A DNA stretch of 64,000 nucleotides from Symbiodinium natans (Eukaryota > Sar > Dinophyceae > Suessiales > Symbiodiniaceae). The notes beneath the pieces are model-generated. The model saw only the letters and a program-made list of their open reading frames with translations. It ran no database searches and was not told the DNA's origin. The first letter of the stretch is position 1. Every line of letters begins with the position of its first letter. Positions 9,407-17,800 of the stretch are shown piece after piece. The stretch covers positions 62,001 to 126,000 of the forward strand of contig CAJNDS010002650.1 of NCBI GenBank assembly GCA_905221605.1, in the 5' to 3' direction. The position numbers and the translations under genes are program-made.

Positions 9407-9522
9407 CGCTCCTTCTTTTTTCACGACAAGAAAAAAAATGCCGGCCACCGTCGCCACCGCGGAGTGCGTGGTGGCCCTGGCGTGCTTGCTGGTCCCGTGG
9501 GCCTTTTCTTTTCCTTCAACAA
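9407..9522. promoter_or_regulatory. Divergent promoter region between ssDNA-binding and methyltransferase genes
   Basis: A 116-bp gap separates two outward-facing ATGs. It carries a homopurine/homopyrimidine run on each side (CTTCTTTTTT and AAGAAAAAAAA near 9411-9438, TTTTCTTTTCC near 9502-9513). It lacks the TAAA-ATG signature of the structural genes, so an early-type promoter is plausible. This is inferred from layout and composition. Confidence 0.4.
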
Positions 9523-10170
9523 ATGAGACTCCTGGAACTCTTCAGCGGCACGGGGTCGGTCGGACGTGCCTTCGCGGCCCGTGGCTGGGAGGTAACGAGT
9601 CTTGACAGCAACCCAAAAGCCAGCCCAACCATCTGCTCCGACATCCTGCAATGGGACTACAAGGCCTTCGAGCCCGGGCACTTCGACGCAGTGTGGGCCT
9701 CGCCCTGCTGCACCGAGTTCAGCATCGCACTCAAGAAGCGCCCCCGCAACCTGCCGCTCGGAGATGCCCTGGTGCTCAAGACCCTGGAGGTCATAGACTA
9801 CCTCAAGCCTCGGTGGTGGGCCATCGAAAACCCGAGCACCGGGCGCCTCAAAACCCGCCCCTACATGCAAGGGCTGCACATGGACCGGGTCACGTACTGC
9901 AAGTACGGCTTCCGCTACAAGAAGCCCACGGCCATCTGGCACAACTTGCCCTGGACCCCCTCCCAGGGGCCCTGCCGCAAGGGCGACCGCTGCGAGGCCT
10001 TCCAAGGAACTTGTCACCCAGAGGCCGCGCAGCGAGGGCCCACCAAGGGGCGGCAGGGGAGCAACTCGCGGGACCAGCTCTACTCCATCCCGCCTGCGCT
10101 GTGCGACGAGATCGCCGCGAGCGCAACACTTGGGTTAAATGGGCAAGGTGCGTCTCTTCAAGACGCCTGA
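9523..10170 (+). CDS. C5-cytosine DNA methyltransferase
   Basis: A 215-residue protein that should transfer a methyl group from SAM to C5 of cytosine in DNA. Visible motifs: SAM-binding motif I FSGTGSVG (residues 7-14); an acidic residue after the second strand (SLDSNP); motif IV ASPCCTEFS with the Pro-Cys pair at 61-62, where the usual related phrase is PPC; and motif VI IENP at 101-104 in place of ENV. The C-terminal part ending in LYSIPPALCDEI fits compact phage- and virus-type enzymes. It is short for the family but looks complete. The 3' end overlaps the ATPase start by 32 bp. A 2OG-dioxygenase-like gene lies at the other end of the element. Possible roles are self-methylation against host defence or chromatin silencing; both are inference. 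Confidence 0.85.
   Translation: MRLLELFSGTGSVGRAFAARGWEVTSLDSNPKASPTICSDILQWDYKAFEPGHFDAVWASPCCTEFSIALKKRPRNLPLGDALVLKTLEVIDYLKPRWWAIENPSTGRLKTRPYMQGLHMDRVTYCKYGFRYKKPTAIWHNLPWTPSQGPCRKGDRCEAFQGTCHPEAAQRGPTKGRQGSNSRDQLYSIPPALCDEIAASATLGLNGQGASLQDA
10136..10141 (+). promoter_or_regulatory. TAAATG start motif, ATPase gene
   Basis: TAAATG spans the ATG of the packaging ATPase. The same motif, or TAAA within seven bases before the ATG, precedes most genes to the right. It resembles the poxvirus late-promoter core. Confidence 0.45.
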
Positions 10171-10945
10171 GTACTCCGTCAAGCAGCCGCCTGACCCCGT
10201 GGTTTGCAAGCCCCCCGCCAACGGTATTTTGTGTGCTCCATCTGCAAGCGGAAAGACGGTACTCCTTGTGAGCATGATTTTGGAGCAATACCGGGGCTGC
10301 TTCGAGCGCATCTATATCTTCTCGCCCTCGGTGGAGGTCGACTCTGCCTGGCAGCCTGTCAAGGATTACATCCGAGACGAGCTGGGCGTGAATACGGACC
10401 GGGAGCAGTGCTGGTGGGAGGATTGGGACGAGGGGGCGCTGCGGAAGATCATCGCGGACCAGAAGCGCATCACCCAGAAGAGCAAGGAGCTGGGCCTCAA
10501 AAAACTGTACTCGGTCTTGGTAGTTTTGGATGATCATGCCGATAATCCAGCTGTGCACCGCAAGACGGGAGATGGCGTTTTGGACACTCTGTTCATCAGG
10601 GGCAGACATTTTTGCATCAACACCTGGGTCTCGACCCAGAAGCTGCGTCTTATGAGCTCCGCCGTGCGGGTCAACGTGATGTTCTACTGCGTCTTCCGGT
10701 TGCGAAACCAACTGGAGCTGGATGCCTTGGTGGAGGAGCTGAGCGCCATGCTCCCGAAAGAAACCCTCTACGCCATGTACGAGGAGGCCACCAGGGAGCC
10801 CTACAGCTTCTGGTTCGTTAACCTCCGCGCGCCCAAGGAAGACATGTTTTGGGTGCGCTTCGACCGGAAGTTCTTGCTAAATGGGGACGCTCCTGAGCCA
10901 GATGGCGGCCAAGTTGTTGGGGGGAGGCCCGATGTGCGAAAGTGA
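10139..10945 (+). CDS. FtsK/HerA-type genome-packaging ATPase (A32-like)
   Basis: A 268-residue ATPase expected to drive DNA into the capsid. Walker A is APSASGKT at residues 33-40, followed by VLLVSMILEQY. Walker B is the hydrophobic strand SVLVVLDDHAD with Asp131-Asp132. Downstream, FIRGRHFCINTWVSTQKL matches the sensor-like stretch typical of viral A32-type packaging ATPases, where polar residues follow the strand after Walker B. Length is normal for Polinton-like viruses. The start overlaps the methyltransferase end, and the last 65 bp overlap the penton gene in another frame, indicating very tight packing. Confidence 0.88.
   Translation: MGKVRLFKTPEYSVKQPPDPVVCKPPANGILCAPSASGKTVLLVSMILEQYRGCFERIYIFSPSVEVDSAWQPVKDYIRDELGVNTDREQCWWEDWDEGALRKIIADQKRITQKSKELGLKKLYSVLVVLDDHADNPAVHRKTGDGVLDTLFIRGRHFCINTWVSTQKLRLMSSAVRVNVMFYCVFRLRNQLELDALVEELSAMLPKETLYAMYEEATREPYSFWFVNLRAPKEDMFWVRFDRKFLLNGDAPEPDGGQVVGGRPDVRK
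10878..10883 (+). promoter_or_regulatory. TAAATG start motif, penton-like gene
   Basis: TAAATG spans the ATG at 10881, inside the ATPase reading frame. This supports internal initiation of a separate transcript for the penton-like gene. Confidence 0.45.
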
Positions 10946-11855
10946 GTGCAGCAACATAAGGTGCTGCACCAGCACGCAGGGCATCTACGACCCCAGCCAC
11001 TGGCCCCCACCAGACAGGCCCCGGCAAACCTCCGACGGCTCCAACGCCAGCGAGTTCTCGGCGCGGCCCACCCGGTTTTTCAGGCGCCGTTCTAAAAAGG
11101 GCATGACGAGTATCTACGTGGACTCGCGCCTCCGCGCGGAGGGCACGGACAGCAGCTTCTCCTTCGACATCGGTGAGAGTGTGCACATTCAATCCGGCGC
11201 CAAACTTGCGGTGTACAAGGTCCGCGTTGCTGACGCCTTTTTGAGCACGGACCGCGGGACGTTCTTGTACTGGGAGGACACGGTCGCCGGCACCCTGCAT
11301 TACGCGGAGCTCCCGGTGGGGGCGTACACAGGGCCGCGATTGGCTGCGTGGATCAGCAGCAACTTCGCTTCCGCCAGCTACACCGCCGAGACAAATGAGC
11401 TCGACGTGACCTACGACGGCGTGCGCCTCATCCTCAACGATGCCGAGCTCCGGCAACGCTTCCCAGGCACGGCCCCCTACCCGCCGGGCGCCTCGCCCAG
11501 CAAGCCCCTGTCCATCAACCACCTCCTCGGCCCCAGCTACCTCACAGGCTCTGCGCAGCGCTTCGTCTTTGTGACGATGAATCCGTTCTCAGAACTGTAC
11601 CTCAGGTGCCCAACACTGGCCAACGGGGAGACGACGGTGGGCCCGTTGGGGCACGACATCCTCTGCAAGATCGTCGTTTCGAAAGGCGTGGGCCACGTCA
11701 TGGAGACCGAGACGTCAGAGGGGCACTGGGTTCAGCTGCACGGGCCCATAACCCTGCGTCAGTTGCGCTTCAAGCTCACCGACTACCAGGGCAACATCGT
11801 GAACACTCGAGGCACCAGCATTTCCTTTGTGGTTTTCCTCGACACCGAACGATAA
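10881..11855 (+). CDS. Penton-like minor capsid protein
   Basis: A 324-residue protein located between the packaging ATPase and the capsid gene. The N-terminus (MGTLLSQM) has Gly2 and Ser6 and so matches an N-myristoylation consensus; it is followed by a Cys-rich tract (CESECSNIRCC). From about residue 75 (MTSIYVDSRLR) the pattern is beta-rich: FSFDIGESVHIQSGAKLAVYKV opens the fold. The last 30 residues (ITLRQLRFKLTDYQGN, then SISFVVFLDTER) match the C-terminal strand pattern of single-jelly-roll minor capsid proteins of Polinton-like viruses, where LTD..GN..D..G...SF.L.. is common. The assignment rests on this ending, the beta character and gene order. Confidence 0.65.
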   Translation: MGTLLSQMAAKLLGGGPMCESECSNIRCCTSTQGIYDPSHWPPPDRPRQTSDGSNASEFSARPTRFFRRRSKKGMTSIYVDSRLRAEGTDSSFSFDIGESVHIQSGAKLAVYKVRVADAFLSTDRGTFLYWEDTVAGTLHYAELPVGAYTGPRLAAWISSNFASASYTAETNELDVTYDGVRLILNDAELRQRFPGTAPYPPGASPSKPLSINHLLGPSYLTGSAQRFVFVTMNPFSELYLRCPTLANGETTVGPLGHDILCKIVVSKGVGHVMETETSEGHWVQLHGPITLRQLRFKLTDYQGNIVNTRGTSISFVVFLDTER

Positions 11856-11876
11856 AAAAAATAATTGGAAAAGAAA

Positions 11877-12284
11877 ATGGCTGAGGATGAACCCGCTCCT
11901 GTGGCCACCGAGCCCGCCGTGGCCGAGCCTCCCGCGCAGCCGGTGGTGGCCGAGCCTCCCGAGCCTGCCGAGCCTGCCGCGGTGGCCGAGCCGCCGACCG
12001 AGGTTCCTCAGGAAGCGCCCCAACCCAAACGGCGAGGGCGACCGCCAGGTTCGAAGAACAAGCCAAAGCCGCCCCCGACTGTGGCCGTGGCGGAGCTTCC
12101 GAAGCATGCTGAGTCGCCGACACCGGAGCCGCAGCAAGAGCCCCACCAGGAGCGAGCACAAGAGCCCCCGCCTGAGCCCCAGCAACCCGTGCGTATGACG
12201 CCCTCGGAGGCTCGCCGCGCCCGGCAGCTCTCGCGAGCCGACCGCTTCCATGAGCTCCTGCTCGCAAACACAATGGACTTGTAA
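11877..12284 (+). CDS. Proline/alanine-rich AT-hook DNA-binding protein
   Basis: A 135-residue protein from ATG 11877, just after an A-rich leader (GATAAAAAAAATAATTGG). The first half is Pro/Glu/Ala/Val repeats (VAEPPA-type). In the middle is a classic AT-hook with basic flanks, KRRGRPPGSKNKPK. The C-terminus (SEARRARQLSRADRFHELL) is a basic amphipathic helix. AT-hooks grip the minor groove of AT-rich DNA, so a genome-condensing core protein or transcription factor is likely. It lies in the virion gene block. Confidence 0.65.
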   Translation: MAEDEPAPVATEPAVAEPPAQPVVAEPPEPAEPAAVAEPPTEVPQEAPQPKRRGRPPGSKNKPKPPPTVAVAELPKHAESPTPEPQQEPHQERAQEPPPEPQQPVRMTPSEARRARQLSRADRFHELLLANTMDL

Positions 12285-12293
12285 AAAGAGATG
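12282..12293 (+). promoter_or_regulatory. TAAA-ATG start motif, small virion-block gene
   Basis: TAAAAAGAGATG joins the stop of the AT-hook gene (TAA 12282-12284) to the next ATG at 12291. Confidence 0.35.
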
Positions 12294-12623
12294 ATGCCCT
12301 TCCCCGAGCGGCGCAATGAGGCCGCGATGCTGCGGGCGTTTCACAAGCAGTATCCCAGCTACAACTTGACGCCGCTGCTCTACAAGCGGCAGCAGCAATT
12401 GATCGATGCTCGGGTATTCAACGAGTGGCTGGCCAACCGGCGGCAGCGCCAGGAAGGCGAGGCCTATACGGATGAAGTGGGGCGTGCAGTCGACGCCGTT
12501 AACAGGAGGATCCCCCAGTTGAGGTGGGCCCCCGCCGAGCGGGCGGGCGTGCGTCGCGTGGCCCGCGACGTGGCTGCCGGGCGCAACACTAGCGACTCTG
12601 CGGTTTATGGCGGCCTCATGTAA
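12291..12623 (+). CDS. Small hypothetical viral protein
   Basis: A 110-residue basic protein in the structural block. It contains a Tyr/aromatic N-terminal part (AFHKQYPSYNLTPLLYKRQQ) and an Arg-rich helix (NEWLANRRQRQEGEAY). A second ATG follows at once (12294). It ends in TAA at 12621-12623, five bases before the next ATG. No family was recognised. Its place among virion genes suggests a minor structural or assembly role. Confidence 0.6.
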   Translation: MMPFPERRNEAAMLRAFHKQYPSYNLTPLLYKRQQQLIDARVFNEWLANRRQRQEGEAYTDEVGRAVDAVNRRIPQLRWAPAERAGVRRVARDVAAGRNTSDSAVYGGLM

Positions 12624-12630
12624 AGACATG
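12621..12630 (+). promoter_or_regulatory. TAAA-ATG start motif, hydrophobic virion-type gene
   Basis: TAAAGACATG links the previous stop codon to ATG 12628. This supports 12628 over the in-frame upstream ATG at 12607, which overlaps the previous gene. Confidence 0.35.
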
Positions 12631-13630
12631 GAGGAGCGGCGTGCGCACGGCTTCCGCGTACGGCCGTCATACTCACAGGTCCTGGGCTACATCGCTGAGG
12701 GCGAGCCCTTGCCCATCGACCTCCCAAACCGCAATGCCAGCATCCTGACTTCCAGCCACTTCTGGCTGGACGACTATCCCCAGAGCTCCGAGCCCGAGCC
12801 AGCCCCGCTGCCCCACACGACCGTGAACCCTGCCGCGCACGCCCGAGGGCCTCGCGCCCCCGCCCGACGAAGTAGCTCCACCCCAAATCATCGGCCGGCC
12901 AAGTGAAGTGGAGCCGCTTCTGGAGCGGGCGGGACAGCGAGCCCAGGAGGTGGAGAGGGCGGCAGCCCGAGACATCGAGCAGTTCATGAGCGAGCAGGCG
13001 GCCGAGGCGGAGGCGACCGAGGGCTTCGCTTCCACAGCAGAAATGGCTGCGGGGGCTGCAGAAGCGGCAGGTGCTGCAGAGGCCGCAGCGGGTCCGGGCG
13101 CGCTTGCGCTGTTTGGCGAGGCAGCATTGGGCACCGCTGCGGGCATGGGAGCAGCGGCGGGGGGCTTGGCTGTGGCAGGCGGGGCGGCCGCACTCGTGGG
13201 AACCGCATGGGCACTGCACGGCGGCATGGTGGCGGCAGAGCACCTTTTGGGCTGGGGTGGAGGCGGAGGAACCGACACGGACGCCTCCCGACCCAGCTCG
13301 GCCCCCGACATCCAGACCTTGAATGGGATGCAGGAGTTTGGGGCGGAGCAGCACTTCCAGCTCCGGGAGCCACAGGCCTCACGGCAACGCCCGCAGTTTT
13401 ACCGCATGGACACCGACAGCGAATCGGAGCCGCGGGCCCAGCCGCCCCCGCGCATGCAGGCTCGCCCCGCGAGGCCCACGCGCTTCCCCACGGGCTTGAA
13501 CCCCGCTCCCTTGGCGCAGTCCTCGGGCAGCGAGTCCTCCCGCGGGCCTCGCATGCAGAGGCCGTCCCGCGCCGCACCGCCCCCGTCGTTCGAGGCGCTT
13601 CGAAGCGCGAGCGAGCCGGAGGCCGCGTGA
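12628..13630 (+). pseudogene. Ala/Gly-rich hydrophobic virion-type protein, split by one frameshift
   Basis: The 5' part (MEERRAHGFRVRPSYSQVLG) runs in frame 1 to a stop at 12904-12906. The 3' part runs in frame 2 from before 12830 to 13630. Around 12815-12830 the sense passes from frame 1 to frame 2, consistent with one extra base near GTGAACCC. After it the reading (TLPRTPEGLAPPPDE, then VEPLLERAG) is smoothly protein-like and has no ATG, so the 3' part is not an independent gene. The joined product would be about 333 residues. A long Ala/Gly/Leu-rich hydrophobic segment (about 13020-13260) resembles a membrane-active or internal capsid segment. The tail is Pro/Ser/Arg-rich. By position it may play the part of an adenovirus pVI-like or membrane protein; this is inference. 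Confidence 0.6.
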
Positions 13631-13645
13631 ATCTTTCGCTACAAG

Positions 13646-13656
13646 TAAACAGTATG
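13646..13656 (+). promoter_or_regulatory. TAAA-ATG start motif, major capsid gene
   Basis: TAAACAGTATG leads into the capsid ATG at 13654. It helps choose that start over an in-frame upstream ATG at 13207, which lies inside the previous gene. Confidence 0.35.
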
Positions 13657-14871
13657 GAGCAGGTAACTGCTGCCGTAAATGATGAGCTGGTCCAGTCTTT
13701 GTCGTTTCGGTTGGAGACCTCCAACGTTAACTATGTGCAGAGCCGCAAAGACGTCCAGTACTACCCGAGCTCCCTGAGCGTCTTCACGCCGACCACGAGC
13801 CGCGTGTGCCGCATCCCGCTGACCAGCGGCATGGACTTCGTGGACGGCGAGAGCGTCAAGCTCGGCTTCACGGTGCGCAACACCTCCACCACGGCGACGC
13901 TGCAGCTCGCCTCGCCGGACCCGAGCTGTCTCATCGACCGCATCGAGGTCTTCGCGAACGGCACTCGCATCGAGGACATCTCCTATTACAACCGCTGCTC
14001 GTACCTCTACAGCCTCCTGAAGAACGAGGAGTGGTGGCTGAACCGGCACATCCAGGGCTTCCTGGCGGACGGCGGGGGCCACGCCGAGGAGATCCCGGCC
14101 TCGGGCTCCCGCACCGTGCTCATGAGCCCGCACCTCATCGGGATCTTCAACTGCGGCAAAATGTTGCCCCCCGAGCTCGGCCTTGTTCTTCAAATCACCT
14201 TCTGCGACCCCACCGACGGGGCCCGCAACGTCAGCGGGAGCCAGGAGTACACCATCGAGAACGTGAAGCTCTACGCCTCCCAGGTGACCCTCGACTCCGC
14301 CCTTCGCGAGAGCTTCCAGAGGATCATGACCAGCGGCCGCAGCCTGGTTTTCAGCTTCCCGACGATGCACACGCAGCTCTCCAGCATCCCCGCAGGGTCC
14401 ACCAGCTACAATACTACAATAGCACGGGCATTTACGAAATTGCTCGGCGCCTTTGTGACGTTCAACAAGACCACGGAGGACCACGTGGACAATTTCGAGT
14501 ACCCTGGAGCGAATGCGAATCGGAACCTCAAGGGCCAGCTGCAGCTGGGTGCGTTGCAATATCCTAGGACGGCCAACGAGAGCATCGCCGAATGGCACCA
14601 CTTTTTGGAGATCCTGGCGGGCACCTATGACTCCAAGCTTCGCAACATGCGCATCCGGGACAACCTCTACGGGAACACGCAGTTCATCGCGGCCTTCCCG
14701 GTGGAACGAGTGCCCAAGCATCCGCTCTCGGGCATCTCGACCCGCTCCGGCGACCTCTGTCGCTTCAGCTTCAGCAACATGGAGGCGGAGCGCGTGGACC
14801 AGTGCTTCGTGCACATGCTCTCCTACCAGCTCGTGACGCTCTCAGGAGCTGGGGTCAGTTCCCTCGACTAG
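13654..14871 (+). CDS. Major capsid protein, double-jelly-roll type
   Basis: A 405-residue protein (MEQVTAAVNDELVQSLSFRL). It is beta-rich throughout, with features typical of double-jelly-roll capsid proteins of Polinton-like viruses and adintoviruses: an early SRVCRIPLTSG strand, CLIDRIEVFANGTRIEDI with tyrosines after it, a central LGLVLQITFCDPTDGA strand with SQEYTIENVKLYASQV, and a C-terminal NMRIRDNLYGNTQFIAAF. The frame is open upstream to 13207, but that stretch is a shadow of the preceding gene. Gene order (ATPase, penton, small virion proteins, capsid) supports the call. It should form the hexon-like trimers of the shell. It is at the short end for this fold. Confidence 0.78.
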   Translation: MEQVTAAVNDELVQSLSFRLETSNVNYVQSRKDVQYYPSSLSVFTPTTSRVCRIPLTSGMDFVDGESVKLGFTVRNTSTTATLQLASPDPSCLIDRIEVFANGTRIEDISYYNRCSYLYSLLKNEEWWLNRHIQGFLADGGGHAEEIPASGSRTVLMSPHLIGIFNCGKMLPPELGLVLQITFCDPTDGARNVSGSQEYTIENVKLYASQVTLDSALRESFQRIMTSGRSLVFSFPTMHTQLSSIPAGSTSYNTTIARAFTKLLGAFVTFNKTTEDHVDNFEYPGANANRNLKGQLQLGALQYPRTANESIAEWHHFLEILAGTYDSKLRNMRIRDNLYGNTQFIAAFPVERVPKHPLSGISTRSGDLCRFSFSNMEAERVDQCFVHMLSYQLVTLSGAGVSSLD

Positions 14872-14880
14872 TAAAACATG
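14872..14880 (+). promoter_or_regulatory. TAAA-ATG start motif, fibre gene
   Basis: TAAAACATG begins one base after the capsid stop codon TAG (14869-14871) and contains the fibre ATG at 14878. Confidence 0.4.
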
Positions 14881-17800
14881 AGTCTTTTTGAGTCGACCAT
14901 CACCGGCAACATCCTCAACGATGGCCAGACCCCCATCACCACCATCGAGATGCAGGGGATCTCTGCGGGGCAGCTCGCAACGGTCCTCACGGCCTACACA
15001 CCCCTCACAGACACCGCTGCCAACACCGCATCCATCGGGACCAACTCGTCCGCCGTCGCGGCACTGCAGGCCCAGGTGGCAGCCATCCCGGCACCGCCCG
15101 ATTTGACCCTTACGCTTTGGCAGCTGACTTGGCAGCCGCCGAGGGCCTCATCGCCGGCAACGCTTCTTCCATAACCACTCTCAGCACCAGCCTCACCACG
15201 GGTCTGGCGGGGAAAGCGAACCAAAGCGCCCTCGACGCGCTGCAGCTGGACGTGAACTCCAAGAGCACGCCCGCCTCCGTGGACCTCAAGCTAGCCAACC
15301 ATCCCACTAACGCTTCCATGAACAGTGCCATCACCAGCGCCGACAATGCAGTGCTCGCGCAGGTCGCGAGCACCTATGGGCTGAAGAGCACGCAGGACCA
15401 GCTGGCCCTCGACGTGGCGGCCCGGCAAACAGCCGCGGACGTCGACCAGAAAATAGCGACGGCTCTTTTGGACCGGCCAACCACCACCGACCTCAGCAGC
15501 ACAGTGGCCCTGCGCACCACACCCGCGGACGTCTCGCAGCTCATCGCCACGGCCCTCCTCGCGTACGTTCAACAGGCGGCCTTGGACGCCGCCCTCGCCC
15601 TCCGCGACGGGAGACTCGACGCCGCCGAGGCGGCCCTGGCGGTGCTGCAAGCCGCGGGCTTCCAGTCGGCTGCCGACGTGGCTGCAGCGCTTGCCACCGC
15701 ACTCGCGGGGTACACGGACACCGCGGGGCTCAACAGCTTGCTGGCCGTGCGAGATGTGCGCCTGGATGGGCACGATGCGGAGATCCTGGCGCTGCAAGGT
15801 GCGGGGCCCTTTGCGACGGCGGCGGACCTCTCGGCTTCCGAAACGAGCCTGCAGTCCGCCATCGATGCGCTCACAGCAGCCCTGGCGGCACTCACCACGG
15901 GCGGCGGCACGAACCTCGCCAACGCCCAGGCGTGGTCCGGGCAGACGACCTGGGATCTGCTGGTCGGAACGAACACAATTAGGAACTGGCACTTCAACGC
16001 TCCCCTGAGCGTCTCCCTCGAGATTGACAACTTCACGCTGAGCCTGGCCTGCGATGCGTACACGCAGGCGGAGGTCAATGCTCTTCTGGCGCCCCTGGCC
16101 AGCGAGTCCTGGGTGCTGGCCACCCTGGGCAGCTACTACACAAGCAGCGAAACCAATGGAGCCATCACTGCAGCTCTGGTTCCGTACAGCACCACCACGC
16201 AGATGGATGCCGCGATTGCCGCGGCTGTGGGCGGCATCGACTTGAGTGCATACGTGCCGTGGACCGGGCTTCAGGCGCCCATCCTGAACGAGATCGCTAT
16301 AGCGCTCGCATCCTACTACGACTCCGCGCAAGTGGACGCCCTCATTACGGGCGCAGCTGTTTCCAATGCGCCCGCCTGGAGCGGGAACACCACCTGGGAG
16401 CTGCTGACGGGGCAGGCCCTGCGGAACCTGCACTTCGCCGGGCCCCTGGTGGCCAGCCTCCAGAACTCGGGCAACACGCTGCAGATCGAGTGCCAGGCCT
16501 ACGACCAGAGCCAGACGTACACGCAGGCCGAGGTGAACGCGCAGATATCGAGCGCCGTGGACGCCCTGAACGTTTCGCAGTACGCCACGCAGGCCGACAT
16601 CGACAGCTCCATTGCTTCGGAGCTGACCAACTACTGGGACCAGGGCGAAACCTCGGCGGAGATCGCCAGCCAGATCAGCTCCTCTGGGCTCCTCACCGAA
16701 GCGCAGGGCGACGCCCGGAATCATCCCGTCAACGGCAACGCCGGAGGCGGAGGCATCATCCCTATGGTCCTCGACAACTTCACGCCCAGAATGATAAGGG
16801 CGCTGCTGCCCCAGGCACCCCTGGGAGCGAACCTGATCCTGGGCAACTCCGCCACGGTGCAGCTTACGTGTGACTGCTACAGCAAAAGCGAAAGTGATGG
16901 GAGGTACTTCTCCAACAGCGACTTCACGCCCCTGGACTCCAGGTACCATGTGGTCAACGGCAACGCGGGGGGTGGGGGCATCATTCCTATGGTGCTCGAC
17001 AACTTCACGCCAAGAATGATAAGGGCGCTGCTGCCCCAGGCACCCCTGGGAGCGAACCTGATCCTGGGCAACTCCGCCACGGTGCAGCTTACGTGTGACT
17101 GCTACAGCAAGGCCGAAAGCGACGCCCGCTATGCGCTGGCGGGCGCGCCGCCCTCGGATCCCCTGCTGGTCAATGACGTGAGGGCCAACGGAGCGGATTT
17201 CTTGACGCTGCGGGGCGGCAACCTGGGCATCGAGTTCGAGGCTTCCAACGGGGCCGCCGTGGCCGACCTGTCCTCGAGCCAGTTCAGCCTCAAGACGGGC
17301 GTCAACATGCTGACCATGGGCCGAATCTTCGCGGACAGCCTGGGCATCGCCACGGCCGGCAGCATCCAGGCGGACACCGTGGAGCCCCTGCTTCCGACCA
17401 ATCAATTTCTTAACCTGAAGGCGGGCACCGTGTCTGTCAGGGTGACGGACCAGGCGGACCAGAGCCTCTGCACCTTTGCCACGGCGGAGGTGCACTCGAT
17501 AGCCCCGAGGCTACGAGTGGACACGGAGCTCTACATCGACGACGCCACGGGCACGGCCACGGGGCTGGTGACCAACGCCATCTCCACGCGGGTCCAGGAC
17601 ACGGAGCTCACCATTACCGGAGGCTCCGGGGGCACCATCGTCAACGGCGCACTGGACGTGCAGGGCACGCTAACCTCGGGAAGCGTGGAGCTCAGCACGG
17701 AGCTGCGGGCGCCCACGGTGCGGGCGAGGCCCACAGACGACTACCTCACATTGACGGGCGGCACGCAGGGGACCTACCTCAACTCGGTGCTCTACACCGC

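Noticed and set aside
13207-13653. N-terminal extension of the capsid frame.
   Set aside because: Arg/Pro/Gly-rich shadow of the preceding gene; the TAAA motif and composition favour ATG 13654.
15291-17495. A 734-codon minus-strand open frame opposite the fibre gene.
   Set aside because: Shadow frame from high GC third positions; the plus strand carries fibre repeats.
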